Positions 35,848-43,929 of a stretch of 64,000 nt of DNA are shown here, one piece after another. A program made the position numbers and the translations under genes. The number at the start of each line of letters is the position of its first letter. The stretch's first letter is position 1. Source of the DNA: Streptomyces sp. AC555_RSS877 (lineage in GTDB: Bacteria; Actinomycetota; Actinomycetes; Streptomycetales; Streptomycetaceae). The DNA lies in contig NZ_JAGMUK010000016.1 of NCBI RefSeq assembly GCF_019049245.1, positions 95,012 through 159,011 of the forward strand, given 5' to 3'. Under the pieces are notes generated by a model. That model searched no databases and was not told the DNA's origin. It worked only from the letters and a program-made list of their open reading frames with translations.

Positions 35848-36597
35848 GTGGAACTCGCACTGCACGGCAGGAAACTGCTCATCACCGGCGGCACCCGGGG
35901 CATAGGGCGGGGCCTCGTCCTCGCCGCGGCCCGGTCCGGCGCCGACGTCGTCACCTGCTACCGGCAGGAGAGCGAGGCCGTCGACACCCTAACCGCCGCG
36001 CTGAAGGAGACCGCCGGCGACCACCACGTCCTGCGCGCGGACGTCGGCGACACCGCCGAGGTCGACCGGCTCGTCGGCGAGACCAAGGACCGCTTCGGGC
36101 GGCTCGACGGCATCGTCAACAACGCGGGTCTGATCAGCCACATCCCGTTCGCCGAGCTGCCCGCCGAGGAGTGGTCGCGGATCCTCGACACCAACCTGAC
36201 GGCCGCCTACCGGATCATCCAGCAGGCGCTGCCCCTGCTCGGCGCCGGCTCCTCGGTCGTCAACATCGGCTCGCGCGGCGCCGCGGCGGGCATCCCGCTG
36301 CGCGCCCACTACACCGCGGCCAAGGCCGCCATGATCGGGCTGACCCGCTCGCTCGCCAAGGAACTCGGCCCGCAGGGCATCCGGGTCAACGTCGTCGCCC
36401 CCGGCGTGATCGAGACCGAGGCCTTCGCCACCATGCCCGCCGAGCGCGCCGACGCACTGCGGGCCACCTACTCCCGCAAGACGGCCCTCGCCCGCCTCGG
36501 CACCGTAGAGGAACTGGCCGGACCGGTGCTGTTCCTGCTCAGCGACGCCTCCGCCTACATCACCGGCGAGACCATCAACGTCGACGGGGGCATCTGA
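35848..36597 (+). CDS. Polyketide ketoreductase, SDR family
   Basis: This 249-residue SDR has TGGTRGIGRG, NNAG and the catalytic triad Ser (NIGSRGAA), YTAAK. It is closely related to the SDR half of the preceding fusion (the stretch [10 protein letters not shown] matches), so the two reductase domains arose by duplication. The GTG at 35848 is chosen over the in-frame ATG at 35833 because GGAGGG lies seven bases before it. Two reductases suggest two reduced positions, a known feature of some pentangular pathways. It is in the same operon. Confidence 0.9.
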   Translation: MELALHGRKLLITGGTRGIGRGLVLAAARSGADVVTCYRQESEAVDTLTAALKETAGDHHVLRADVGDTAEVDRLVGETKDRFGRLDGIVNNAGLISHIPFAELPAEEWSRILDTNLTAAYRIIQQALPLLGAGSSVVNIGSRGAAAGIPLRAHYTAAKAAMIGLTRSLAKELGPQGIRVNVVAPGVIETEAFATMPAERADALRATYSRKTALARLGTVEELAGPVLFLLSDASAYITGETINVDGGI

Positions 36598-36598
36598 C

Positions 36599-36934
36599 AT
36601 GGCCGAGCTGTCCGACCAGGTGTTCCGGGTCATGCTGCGGATGCAGATCAAGCCGGAGATGGGACACGAGTTCGAGAAGGTGTGGCTGGAGGTGGGCGAC
36701 TCGGTCACCACGCACCCCGCCAACCTGGGCCAGTGGCTGTCGCGCAGTGCCGAGGAGAACGGCATCTACTACATCGTCAGCGACTGGGTGAACGAGCCGC
36801 TGTTCCGCGAGTTCGAGACCAGCGACCGGCATCTGGAACACCGGCAGAAACTGCACCCGTACCGCAGCGGCGGCTCCATGACGACCATGCACGTCGTCGC
36901 CGCCCTCCCCGGCGCCGCGGGTGGCACCCCGTGA
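36599..36934 (+). CDS. Antibiotic-biosynthesis-type monooxygenase (ABM) 1
   Basis: This 111-residue single ABM domain has the dimeric ferredoxin-like fold pattern: RVMLRMQIKPEMGHEFEKVW, then YYIVSDWVNEPLFREFETSDRHLEHRQKLHPY. Such small proteins (ActVA-Orf6, TcmH type) oxidise naphthol or anthrone rings to quinones without a cofactor. The ATG follows the upstream stop after one base, and its own stop overlaps the next GTG. The pair with ABM 2 is a common feature of pentangular clusters. Confidence 0.85.
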   Translation: MAELSDQVFRVMLRMQIKPEMGHEFEKVWLEVGDSVTTHPANLGQWLSRSAEENGIYYIVSDWVNEPLFREFETSDRHLEHRQKLHPYRSGGSMTTMHVVAALPGAAGGTP

Positions 36935-37296
36935 CCTCCGAAGCGGTCTCCGGCGCGGTCGAGGTGGTGCTCCACCACCTGAGCGACGACCCGGACCGGG
37001 TGCTGGACGCGTACCACGAGGCCAGCCGCCGGATGGCGGGCACCGCCGGGCTGCTCGGCAACAAGCTGCTGCACGCCCTCGGTGACCCGCACGCCTACGT
37101 CGTGGTGAGCCGGTGGTCGGACTGGGAGGCGTTCACCGCCTGGGAGGGCGGCCCCGCCCACAAGGACCAGACCGCCCCGCTCAGGCCGTTCCGCGACACC
37201 GGCCGGGACCGCCCCTTCGAGATCTACCGGGAGCTCGCCCACTACGGGAGAGACCGCGCCGTGACCGGTGCGGCCGACGTCATGGAAGGAGCCTGA
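36931..37296 (+). CDS. Antibiotic-biosynthesis-type monooxygenase (ABM) 2
   Basis: This 121-residue ABM-type protein has VEVVLHHLSDDPDRVLDAYHEASRRMAG at the start and AYVVVSRWSDWEAFTAWEG in the middle, the latter the hallmark W/F-rich strand of the family. It probably forms a quinone together with, or after, ABM 1. GTG start at 36931 overlaps the previous stop. It ends two bases before the P450 start. Confidence 0.85.
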   Translation: MTSEAVSGAVEVVLHHLSDDPDRVLDAYHEASRRMAGTAGLLGNKLLHALGDPHAYVVVSRWSDWEAFTAWEGGPAHKDQTAPLRPFRDTGRDRPFEIYRELAHYGRDRAVTGAADVMEGA

Positions 37297-37298
37297 GA

Positions 37299-38546
37299 AT
37301 GGCCGGCACCAACGCCCCGCCGACCGACCTGTTCACCCCCGCCTTCCACCAGAACCCGCACGAGGCACTGGCCGCACTGCGGCACACCGCGCCCGCGGTG
37401 CCCGTGATGACGCCGAACGGACTGCGCACCTGGCTGGTCACCGGGTACGAGCACGCCAGGGCGCTGCTCGCCGACCCCCGGCTGAGCAAGGACATGCGGG
37501 TCGGCAGGGACCTCATCCCGCGCAACTTCGCCGACCCCGACAAACAAAAGGAGTTCCTCGCGGAGTCGGGGGAGCGCAGCCAGTTCCCGCACGTCCTCAG
37601 CGTGCACATGCTCGACAGCGACCCGCCGGACCACACCCGGCTGCGCCGGCTCGTCGGCCGGGCCTTCACCGCCCGCCGGGTCGAGTCCCTGAGGCCGCGC
37701 ATCACCGACCTCACCGACGAACTCCTGGACGCCGTGGCCCGGCACGGCAAGGTGGACCTGATGGAGGCCCTGGCCTTCCCGGTGCCGTTCACGGTCATCT
37801 GCTGGCTGCTCGGCGTCCCCGCGGACGACCGGGCCGTCTTCCGCCGCTGGTCCAACCTGCTCGTCTCCGGCGCGGGCACCGACGAGGTCCGCGAGGCCGG
37901 CGCGTCGATGATCGCCTACCTGACGGCGCTGATCGACTCCAAGCGGGCGAAACCGGCCGACGACATGCTCACCGACCTGGTCCACGCCCGGGACGCCGGC
38001 GACGAGCTGTCGTCCGACGAACTGATCTCCATGGCGTTCCTGCTGCTGGTGGCCGGCCACGAGACCACGGTGAACCTCATCGGCAACGGCGCCCTCGCCC
38101 TGCTCACCCACCCCGAGGTGCGCGAGCAGCTCGCGGCGGACGCCTCGCTGTGGCCCGCGGCCGTCGAGGAGTTCCTCCGGTACGACGGTCCGGTCACCAA
38201 CGCCACCTGGCGGTTCACCACCGAACCCGTCGAGGTCGGTTCCGTGGTCATCCCCGAGGGCGAGTTCGTGACCATCTCGATCGGCGCCGCGGGCCGGGAC
38301 CCGGCACGCTACGCCGAACCGGACCGGCTGGACATCACCCGGGCCCACAGCGCCTCGGTCGCCTTCGGCCACGGCATCCACCACTGCCTGGGCGCCCCGC
38401 TCGCCCGGCTCGAGGGACACGTCGTCATCAGCCGCCTCTTCGCGCGCTTCCCCGGACTGCGGCTCGCCGTGGACGCGGGCGAACTGCGCTGGCGCAGCAG
38501 CCTGATGATGCGCGGCCTCGAGGAACTTCCGGTGTTCACGGCCTGA
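37299..38546 (+). CDS. Cytochrome P450
   Basis: This 415-residue class I bacterial P450 has I-helix AGHETT (O2 activation) and K-helix EEFLRYDG. The heme loop is FGHGIHHCLGAPLARLE with Cys363. The family is probably CYP105/107-like; a ferredoxin partner is not in the window. P450s in pentangular pathways form methylenedioxy bridges or hydroxylate; either could apply. The ATG comes two bases after the ABM 2 stop, so it is in the PKS operon. Confidence 0.95.
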   Translation: MAGTNAPPTDLFTPAFHQNPHEALAALRHTAPAVPVMTPNGLRTWLVTGYEHARALLADPRLSKDMRVGRDLIPRNFADPDKQKEFLAESGERSQFPHVLSVHMLDSDPPDHTRLRRLVGRAFTARRVESLRPRITDLTDELLDAVARHGKVDLMEALAFPVPFTVICWLLGVPADDRAVFRRWSNLLVSGAGTDEVREAGASMIAYLTALIDSKRAKPADDMLTDLVHARDAGDELSSDELISMAFLLLVAGHETTVNLIGNGALALLTHPEVREQLAADASLWPAAVEEFLRYDGPVTNATWRFTTEPVEVGSVVIPEGEFVTISIGAAGRDPARYAEPDRLDITRAHSASVAFGHGIHHCLGAPLARLEGHVVISRLFARFPGLRLAVDAGELRWRSSLMMRGLEELPVFTA

Positions 38547-38586
38547 CAGCCCAGCCCCGCCCCGCATCGACTGGAGGAGACACGAC

Positions 38587-39405
38587 GTGGAACGTCACGG
38601 CACCGAGCGCCCCGCCTGGGCACCGCCGGAAGTCGACATCGACACCCCGAGCATCGCCCGGGTGTACGACTACTGGATCGGCGGCACCCACAACTTCCCG
38701 GCGGACCGCGCACTCGCGCGCAAGGTCGCGGTCGGCAACCCGGACCTGCCCGCCACCCTGAAGGCCAACCGCGCCTTCCTGCGCCGAGCGGTACGGCAGC
38801 TGTCGGACCTCGGCATACGGCAGTTCCTGGACATCGGCTCCGGCATCCCGGCGGAGGGCAACGTGCACGACGTGGCCCTCGCCGCCCACCCGGACAGCAA
38901 GGTCGTCTACGTCGACATCGACCCGGTGGCCGTCGCACACGGCCGGGCACTGCTGGCCGGCCAACCCCGGGCGGCCGTCTTCCAGGGCGACCTGTACAAG
39001 TCCCGGGAGATCCTGGACGCCGTCGACACCCGTCGGCTGATCGACTTCGGGCAGCCGGTCGCGCTGATCCTCGCTGCCGTACTGCACTTCGTGCCGGACG
39101 GAGACGAACCGCTCGCGCTGGTGAGGCAGTACACCGAAGGACTCGTGCCCGGCAGCGCCCTGGTGATCTCGCACGCCGGCGCGGAGGAGGTCCCGCGGGC
39201 CGCGCCGGAGGCCGCCGAGCAGTACCGGGGCGCGGTGAGCGAGGTCATCTGGCGCGACAACCGGGAACTCGCCGCCCTGTTCGAGGACTTCGAGCTGCTG
39301 GACCCCGGAGTGGTCCGCGCCCCCCTGTGGCGCCCTGAACCGACGGACACCCCCGACCCGGACCTCGCGATGCTGTCCGGAGTGGCACTCAAACCGGCCC
39401 GGTGA
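38587..39405 (+). CDS. SAM-dependent methyltransferase of the DUF574 (Methyltransf_19) family
   Basis: This 272-residue protein starts with the family hallmark APPEVDIDTPSIARVYDYWIGG (residues about 11-32). It continues with FLDIGSGIPAEGNVHDVA, the SAM-binding site, and VVYVDIDPVAVAHG. These proteins are abundant in Streptomyces and their substrates are mostly unknown; some act on polyketides. The GTG at 38587 is preceded by GGAGGAG. It is positioned between the P450 and the transporter in the same orientation. Confidence 0.85.
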   Translation: MERHGTERPAWAPPEVDIDTPSIARVYDYWIGGTHNFPADRALARKVAVGNPDLPATLKANRAFLRRAVRQLSDLGIRQFLDIGSGIPAEGNVHDVALAAHPDSKVVYVDIDPVAVAHGRALLAGQPRAAVFQGDLYKSREILDAVDTRRLIDFGQPVALILAAVLHFVPDGDEPLALVRQYTEGLVPGSALVISHAGAEEVPRAAPEAAEQYRGAVSEVIWRDNRELAALFEDFELLDPGVVRAPLWRPEPTDTPDPDLAMLSGVALKPAR

Positions 39406-39411
39406 GGGGAG

Positions 39412-40914
39412 GTGGACGCCTCCCTCACCACGCCGGAGTCCTCACCGGCCGCACCGGCAGGGGCAGCGGACGGCCGTAGGCCCGGGTTCGGCACTCTGCT
39501 CGCGGTCGACCTGTGGGAGCGGTTCAGCTTCTTCGGCATGGCGGCGATCCTGGTGCTCTACCTGACCGCCTCCGAGGCCCGCGGCGGCCTGGGCATGGCC
39601 CCACAGACGGCCACCGCGGTCTTCGCGGCGTACATGTCGCTCAGCTTCATGGCCGGGCTGCCCGGCGGCTGGCTCGCCGACCGGGTGCTGGGCGCCCGCC
39701 GGGCCGTCCTGCTCGGCGGGGTGCTCATCACCTGCGGCCACGTGGTCCTCGCGGTGCCGGTGCCGGGCACGCTCTACGCCGGGCTGCTGCTGGTCGTGGC
39801 GGGCACCGGCCTCGTCAAGCCGGCCATGGCGGCGATGGTCGCGGGGGTCAGCGGAGACGGGGAGGGCCGCCGCGAGGCGGCCTTCTCGCTCTTCTACATG
39901 TGCATCCAGGTCAGCGCGCTCGTCGCTCCCGTCGTCACCGGGCTGCTGGCGGAGCGCGTGGCCTGGCACCTGGGCTTCGCCGCGGCCGCCGTCGGCATGA
40001 CGGCGGGGCTGGTCCAGTTCGCCCTCGGCCGGCGCCGGTACGGGGAGGTGGGCGCGCGTCCGTCCCGCCCGGTGCCGCCCGCCGAGGCCGCCGCGATGCT
40101 CAGACGTGCCGCGGTGGCCGCGGCGGCGGTGGGCGCGCTGCTGGTGGCACCGGCCTCCCTCGGCCTGCTGCCGCTGCCCGCGGTGCTCGCCGTCCTCGGC
40201 CTGACCACGGTCACCCTGCCGTTCTGGTACCTGCGCTCACTGCGCCGGACCAGCGCGCCGGGGCCGGGGCCGGGTGAGGGACGGGGGCAGCGCCGTCGGC
40301 TGGCCGGGTTCACCGCTCTGATGGCGGCCTCGGCCGCGTTCTGGATGATCTTCGCGCAGAGCGGTTCGGTGCTCAGTCTCTTCGCCGAGCGCCACACCGA
40401 CCGGGACCTGCTCGGCTTCGAGATTCCCGCCAGCTGGTTCCAGTCCGTGCACCCGCTGTTCGTCCTGCTGGCCGCCCCGTTCGTCGCCCGGCTGTGGCTG
40501 CGCGCGGGGCCGCGTGTCGACGTGCCCGTCAAGTTCGCGGGGGCGCTGATCGCGGCCGGGCTGAGCTTCGTGCTGATGGCGGTCGCGGCCCGGCTCGCCG
40601 AACACGGCCCGGTCGGCCCGTACTGGCTGCTGCTGGTCTACCTGCTCTACTCCTGCGGCGAGATCGCGCTCGCACCGGCCGGCCTGGCGCTGGCCGCCGC
40701 GGTCGCCCCGCCGGGCAGTACCAGCCGACTGCTCGCGGTGAACGGGCTGTTCGGCGCCGTGGGTGTGGTGGTGGGAGGCCAGTTGTTCCGACTGACAGCG
40801 GTGCTGCCCCTCGCTGCGTACTTCCTGCTGCTCGGGTGCTTCGTCCTCGCAGTCGGTACGGCTGTCGCGCTCGGTACCGTGCGGTTGCGCCGACTGCTCG
40901 GCGCAATGCGGTGA
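39412..40914 (+). CDS. POT/PTR2-type MFS transporter
   Basis: This 500-residue membrane protein has the proton-dependent oligopeptide transporter signature LWERFSFFGM in helix 1 and about 12-14 hydrophobic segments. In antibiotic clusters POT-type proteins probably move product, precursors or a modified peptide. The GTG at 39412 lies after GGGGAGG. It is the last gene of the cluster: its stop (40912-40914) is just two bases before the tRNA-Glu 3' end, which makes the boundary very tight. Confidence 0.8.
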   Translation: MDASLTTPESSPAAPAGAADGRRPGFGTLLAVDLWERFSFFGMAAILVLYLTASEARGGLGMAPQTATAVFAAYMSLSFMAGLPGGWLADRVLGARRAVLLGGVLITCGHVVLAVPVPGTLYAGLLLVVAGTGLVKPAMAAMVAGVSGDGEGRREAAFSLFYMCIQVSALVAPVVTGLLAERVAWHLGFAAAAVGMTAGLVQFALGRRRYGEVGARPSRPVPPAEAAAMLRRAAVAAAAVGALLVAPASLGLLPLPAVLAVLGLTTVTLPFWYLRSLRRTSAPGPGPGEGRGQRRRLAGFTALMAASAAFWMIFAQSGSVLSLFAERHTDRDLLGFEIPASWFQSVHPLFVLLAAPFVARLWLRAGPRVDVPVKFAGALIAAGLSFVLMAVAARLAEHGPVGPYWLLLVYLLYSCGEIALAPAGLALAAAVAPPGSTSRLLAVNGLFGAVGVVVGGQLFRLTAVLPLAAYFLLLGCFVLAVGTAVALGTVRLRRLLGAMR

Positions 40915-40916
40915 AG

Positions 40917-40989
40917 TACCCCCAACGGGATTCGAACCCGTGCTACCGCCTTGAAAGGGCGGCGTCCTAGGCCGCTAGACGATGAGGGC
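40917..40989 (-). tRNA. tRNA-Glu (anticodon TTC)
   Basis: A 73-nt cloverleaf: acceptor arm GCCCTCA/TGGGGGT with two G-U pairs, discriminator A, anticodon loop around TTC, and T arm GGTTCGAATCC. It is on the minus strand, like tRNA-Asp and tRNA-Phe at 5128-5300, which are usually its neighbours. Its 3' end faces the polyketide cluster, two bases from the last cluster stop codon. Confidence 0.95.
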
Positions 40990-41069
40990 TATCGGGCCGC
41001 CTGTGCGCCTCGCGGCGCGTCGGGGACGTGAGAAGCATATGGGATGGCGGGAGGGATCGCCAAAACGGA

Positions 41070-42656
41070 TTACGGGGCGGTGGGCGTCGGGGCGGAGGAG
41101 GCGGGTGATGGGGACGGCGAGGGGGAAGGGGTCGCCCCCGGCTGGTTCTCCTCCACCAGATGGCGGCTGACCTCGGCCGTCGTCAGACCCAGGCCGCCCA
41201 GTTTGATCTCGTCCCAGGCCTGGAGGCGGCGGGTGTCGCGGTCCATGTAGAGGATCGACGCCTCGATGGGGTCGGGGTACTTGCCCTCGATCGCGCGCAG
41301 GCCGCTGCCGCCCGTCGAGCCTTCGATCCGCAGGCGGGTGCCGTTCTTCAGGACCTCCATCTCGTTGTGGTGGACGTGACCGGCCAGCACCAGCGGGACC
41401 GTGCCGTCCACCTCGCGGGCCGCCGACGGTTCATGGGCGACGGCGACGTCGACGGGCGTGCCGGCGGCGGTCTGGGCGCGCAGGGCGGCGGCCAGGCGGG
41501 CGCCCGCCTGCTCCTGGGACTCCTCGGCGCCGGGCTTCTCCGAGCGGTCGGGGGTGAACTGGGGGTCGCCGATGCCCGCGAAGCGCAGGCCGTCGATCGT
41601 CACGGCCCGGCCGTCGTCCAGGACGTGCACGTTCTTCAGGCCTTCCAGGTAGCGCTGGGTGGTCCGGGAGTCGTGGTTGCCGCGCACCCAGACGTACGGG
41701 GCGCCGAGGTCCTCGATCGGGTCCAGGAAGCCGTTCTCGGCGGCCGAGCCGTGGTCCATCGTGTCGCCGGAGTCGACGATCACGTCGACCTTGTACTGCT
41801 CCACCAGCGAGGAGATGATCGGCCAGCTCGCCGGGTTCAGGTGGATGTCCGAGACGTGCAGGACCCGGAGCGTGGTCGGGTCGGGCGCGTAGGCGGGGAG
41901 CGTGGAGGTGGCGTCGTACAGCTTGGTCACGTTCGTCACCAGGCGTGCCAGCTCCTTCTGGTAGACGTCGAACTCGGTGACGATGTTGCGCGCGTTGCCG
42001 ACCAGGGACGGGGCCGAGGAGAGCAGTCCGGAGAACTTCGGTTCCAGGACGGATTCCGGGTTCCAGGTGGCGTAGGCGGTTCCTCCGGACGCGGCCAGGA
42101 GGGTGAGGGCGAGGCCGCCTGCCGCGAGGGCCCGGCGGGGGCGGCGGTAGACCGCGAGGCCGAGGGCGGTGGCGCCCGACACGACGGCCACGCAGGAGCG
42201 CAGGGCCAGGTCGCGGGTGCCGAGTTCGACGTCCTTGGTGACCTCGTCCTGGAGGCCGGAGAGACGTTCGGGGTGGTCGACCAGGGCCTGGGAGCGGACC
42301 GGGTCCAGCTGGTCGACGTTGACGTCCAGCCGGACGGGCGCGTGATGGCTGTCCAGTTCCAGGGCGCCGAGCGGCGAGACGTTGATCTTCGTGCCGCCGG
42401 TGAGCGACGGGCGCAGGGTCATCGTCGTGTTCATGGGCCCGACCGGGGTCCGTACGTTGCCGACGATCAGCAGCCCGAGCCAGGCGCCGAGGACCACCAC
42501 GGCGACGAGGCCGAGGGCGCGGACCCAGGGGTGCGGCTGGCGGACGAGTTCGAAGGACGGGTGGGGACGGCGGGTGCGGTAGTGGCGGGCGAGGGCACGC
42601 GGGGTCCTGCGTAGAGGGTTCACGATGTTCCGGACGGCGACGGGGACGCGGGCCAT
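41070..42656 (-). CDS. Membrane-anchored metallophosphoesterase
   Basis: This 528-residue calcineurin-like phosphoesterase has motifs VSDIHL, DSGDTMD, RGNHDS and AGHVHH, the full metal-binding set. Membrane helices lie near residues 45-66 and between about 150 and 195, with the catalytic domain after residue about 245. The tail is rich in SP repeats (SPSPSPSP). It is probably a housekeeping phosphodiesterase facing the cell surface; substrate unknown. It is divergent from the metallopeptidase-family gene at 42741, with about 85 bases between. Confidence 0.9.
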   Translation of the reverse strand: MARVPVAVRNIVNPLRRTPRALARHYRTRRPHPSFELVRQPHPWVRALGLVAVVVLGAWLGLLIVGNVRTPVGPMNTTMTLRPSLTGGTKINVSPLGALELDSHHAPVRLDVNVDQLDPVRSQALVDHPERLSGLQDEVTKDVELGTRDLALRSCVAVVSGATALGLAVYRRPRRALAAGGLALTLLAASGGTAYATWNPESVLEPKFSGLLSSAPSLVGNARNIVTEFDVYQKELARLVTNVTKLYDATSTLPAYAPDPTTLRVLHVSDIHLNPASWPIISSLVEQYKVDVIVDSGDTMDHGSAAENGFLDPIEDLGAPYVWVRGNHDSRTTQRYLEGLKNVHVLDDGRAVTIDGLRFAGIGDPQFTPDRSEKPGAEESQEQAGARLAAALRAQTAAGTPVDVAVAHEPSAAREVDGTVPLVLAGHVHHNEMEVLKNGTRLRIEGSTGGSGLRAIEGKYPDPIEASILYMDRDTRRLQAWDEIKLGGLGLTTAEVSRHLVEENQPGATPSPSPSPSPASSAPTPTAP

Positions 42657-42740
42657 TGGTCCCGTATGCCCACCTGATCACGTGGATATGCGATGTGCCC
42701 ACGACTCTCATACGGCTGCCGCGTACCGGACAATGGGCCT

Positions 42741-43091
42741 GTGCTGGAGATGACGCGCGAGGAGTTCGAGGAACTGGTCGCCGAGGCGCTGGACCGGATT
42801 CCGCCGGAGTTGACGCGGCTGATGGACAACGTCGCGGTGTTCGTCGAGGACGAGCCGCCGAAGGACGATCCCGAACTGCTCGGGCTGTACGAGGGGACTC
42901 CGCTGACCGACCGGGGCGAGTGGTACGCGGGGGTGCTGCCGGACCGGATCACCATCTACCGGGGGCCGACGCTGCGGATGTGCGGGTCGCGGGAGGAGGT
43001 CGTCGAGGAGACCGAGGTGACCGTGGTGCATGAGATCGCTCACCACTTCGGGATCGACGACGCCCGGCTGCACGCGCTCGGGTACGGGTGA
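42741..43091 (+). CDS. Zincin-like metallopeptidase-family protein
   Basis: This 116-residue protein of the metallopeptidase (DUF1025/zincin-like) family has the HExxH motif as HEIAHHFGIDD (about residues 98-108), where the acidic residue after HFGI may bind zinc. Such short zincins are widespread; roles are mostly unknown. Start is GTG 42741, with ATG 42750 (MTREEF) as alternative. It is encoded between the phosphoesterase and a lipoprotein, on the opposite strand from the first. Confidence 0.85.
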   Translation: MLEMTREEFEELVAEALDRIPPELTRLMDNVAVFVEDEPPKDDPELLGLYEGTPLTDRGEWYAGVLPDRITIYRGPTLRMCGSREEVVEETEVTVVHEIAHHFGIDDARLHALGYG

Positions 43092-43179
43092 GGGCCGCCG
43101 ACGCGGGTCGCGTGTCCTCTTGTGGGCGGCGGGAGTTGGGCAGGTTGACTCCTTCACCCTCCCCCGGAGGTGGCTGCCC

Positions 43180-43710
43180 GTGCGCCCCTTGTACGTACCC
43201 GTCCGTCTGGCCGCCACGGTCATGGCCGTCGCCGCTGCCGCCGGCTGCATGAGCGTCGGCGACGACGGCGGCGGGGGGAGCGCCAAGCCCTCGCACTCCG
43301 CCGGTCAGCGGGGTGGTGAGGAACCCGACGGCGGGGCGGCGGTGTCGGGCGGCGCCGCCGGGATCGGCGCGGCGGCCGAGGACGGCAAGCACGGGCGCGG
43401 CAAGGGGAAGAAGGGCAAGGGGGAGTCGGCTTCGCCGTCCGCGTCGGCGTCGGCGGAGGCGAGCGCCAAGGCCTCGGCGGGCGCCAAGCCGGGGAAGGGC
43501 AAGCCGGACAAGCCCGGCGCGCCGGAGCCGACTGTGGCCGAGCCGACACCCACGCGCACGGTCGAGCCGCAGCCGTCGCCGTCTCCGCCGCCCCCGTCTC
43601 CGCCGCCCGCCTCGCCGACGGTCGCCGAGCCGTCGTCCTCGGCGCACGAGCCCCCGGGACCGCAGCTGGGCGATCGGGAGCCGGCACCGGAAGCGGGTAC
43701 TCCGGCTTAG
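43180..43710 (+). CDS. Low-complexity lipoprotein
   Basis: This 176-residue protein begins with a lipoprotein signal (VRPLYVPVRLAATVMAVAAA, then AGC as lipobox with Cys at about residue 23). The remainder is disordered: a KGKKGKGE lysine stretch, then alternating Ala/Ser/Lys and proline-rich PSPSPPPPSPPP segments. The anchored proline tail could cross the cell wall. The GTG at 43180 is nine bases after GGAGG; the longer frame from 43030 overlaps the upstream gene and has no signal sequence. No function is known. Confidence 0.75.
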   Translation: MRPLYVPVRLAATVMAVAAAAGCMSVGDDGGGGSAKPSHSAGQRGGEEPDGGAAVSGGAAGIGAAAEDGKHGRGKGKKGKGESASPSASASAEASAKASAGAKPGKGKPDKPGAPEPTVAEPTPTRTVEPQPSPSPPPPSPPPASPTVAEPSSSAHEPPGPQLGDREPAPEAGTPA

Positions 43711-43740
43711 GCCCGTCTGACCTGCGGTGATGGGCTCGGT

Positions 43741-43770
43741 TTGCCTTCAAGGGGGGTCGGTGCGTATGGT
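43741..43770 (+). promoter_or_regulatory. Promoter of the DEAD-box helicase gene
   Basis: TTGCCT (43741-43746) and TATGGT (43765-43770), spaced 18 bp, form a sigma-70-like promoter. It would give a leader of about 150 bases before the ATG at 43930, typical of cold- or stress-regulated helicase genes. Confidence 0.5.
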
Positions 43771-43929
43771 AATAGATCGTTTGACCCCATTGCCCGGCGC
43801 CGACGCAGAGCGCGCCGTGTGGCGCGTACTCTCTCCCTTGCCGTGGCGGACCGCATAGAGGCGGTCGTATAGCGAAACACGGAGTTGACGGGCGCGTGCC
43901 GACGAGACTCCGGAAGGTTTCGCATACGC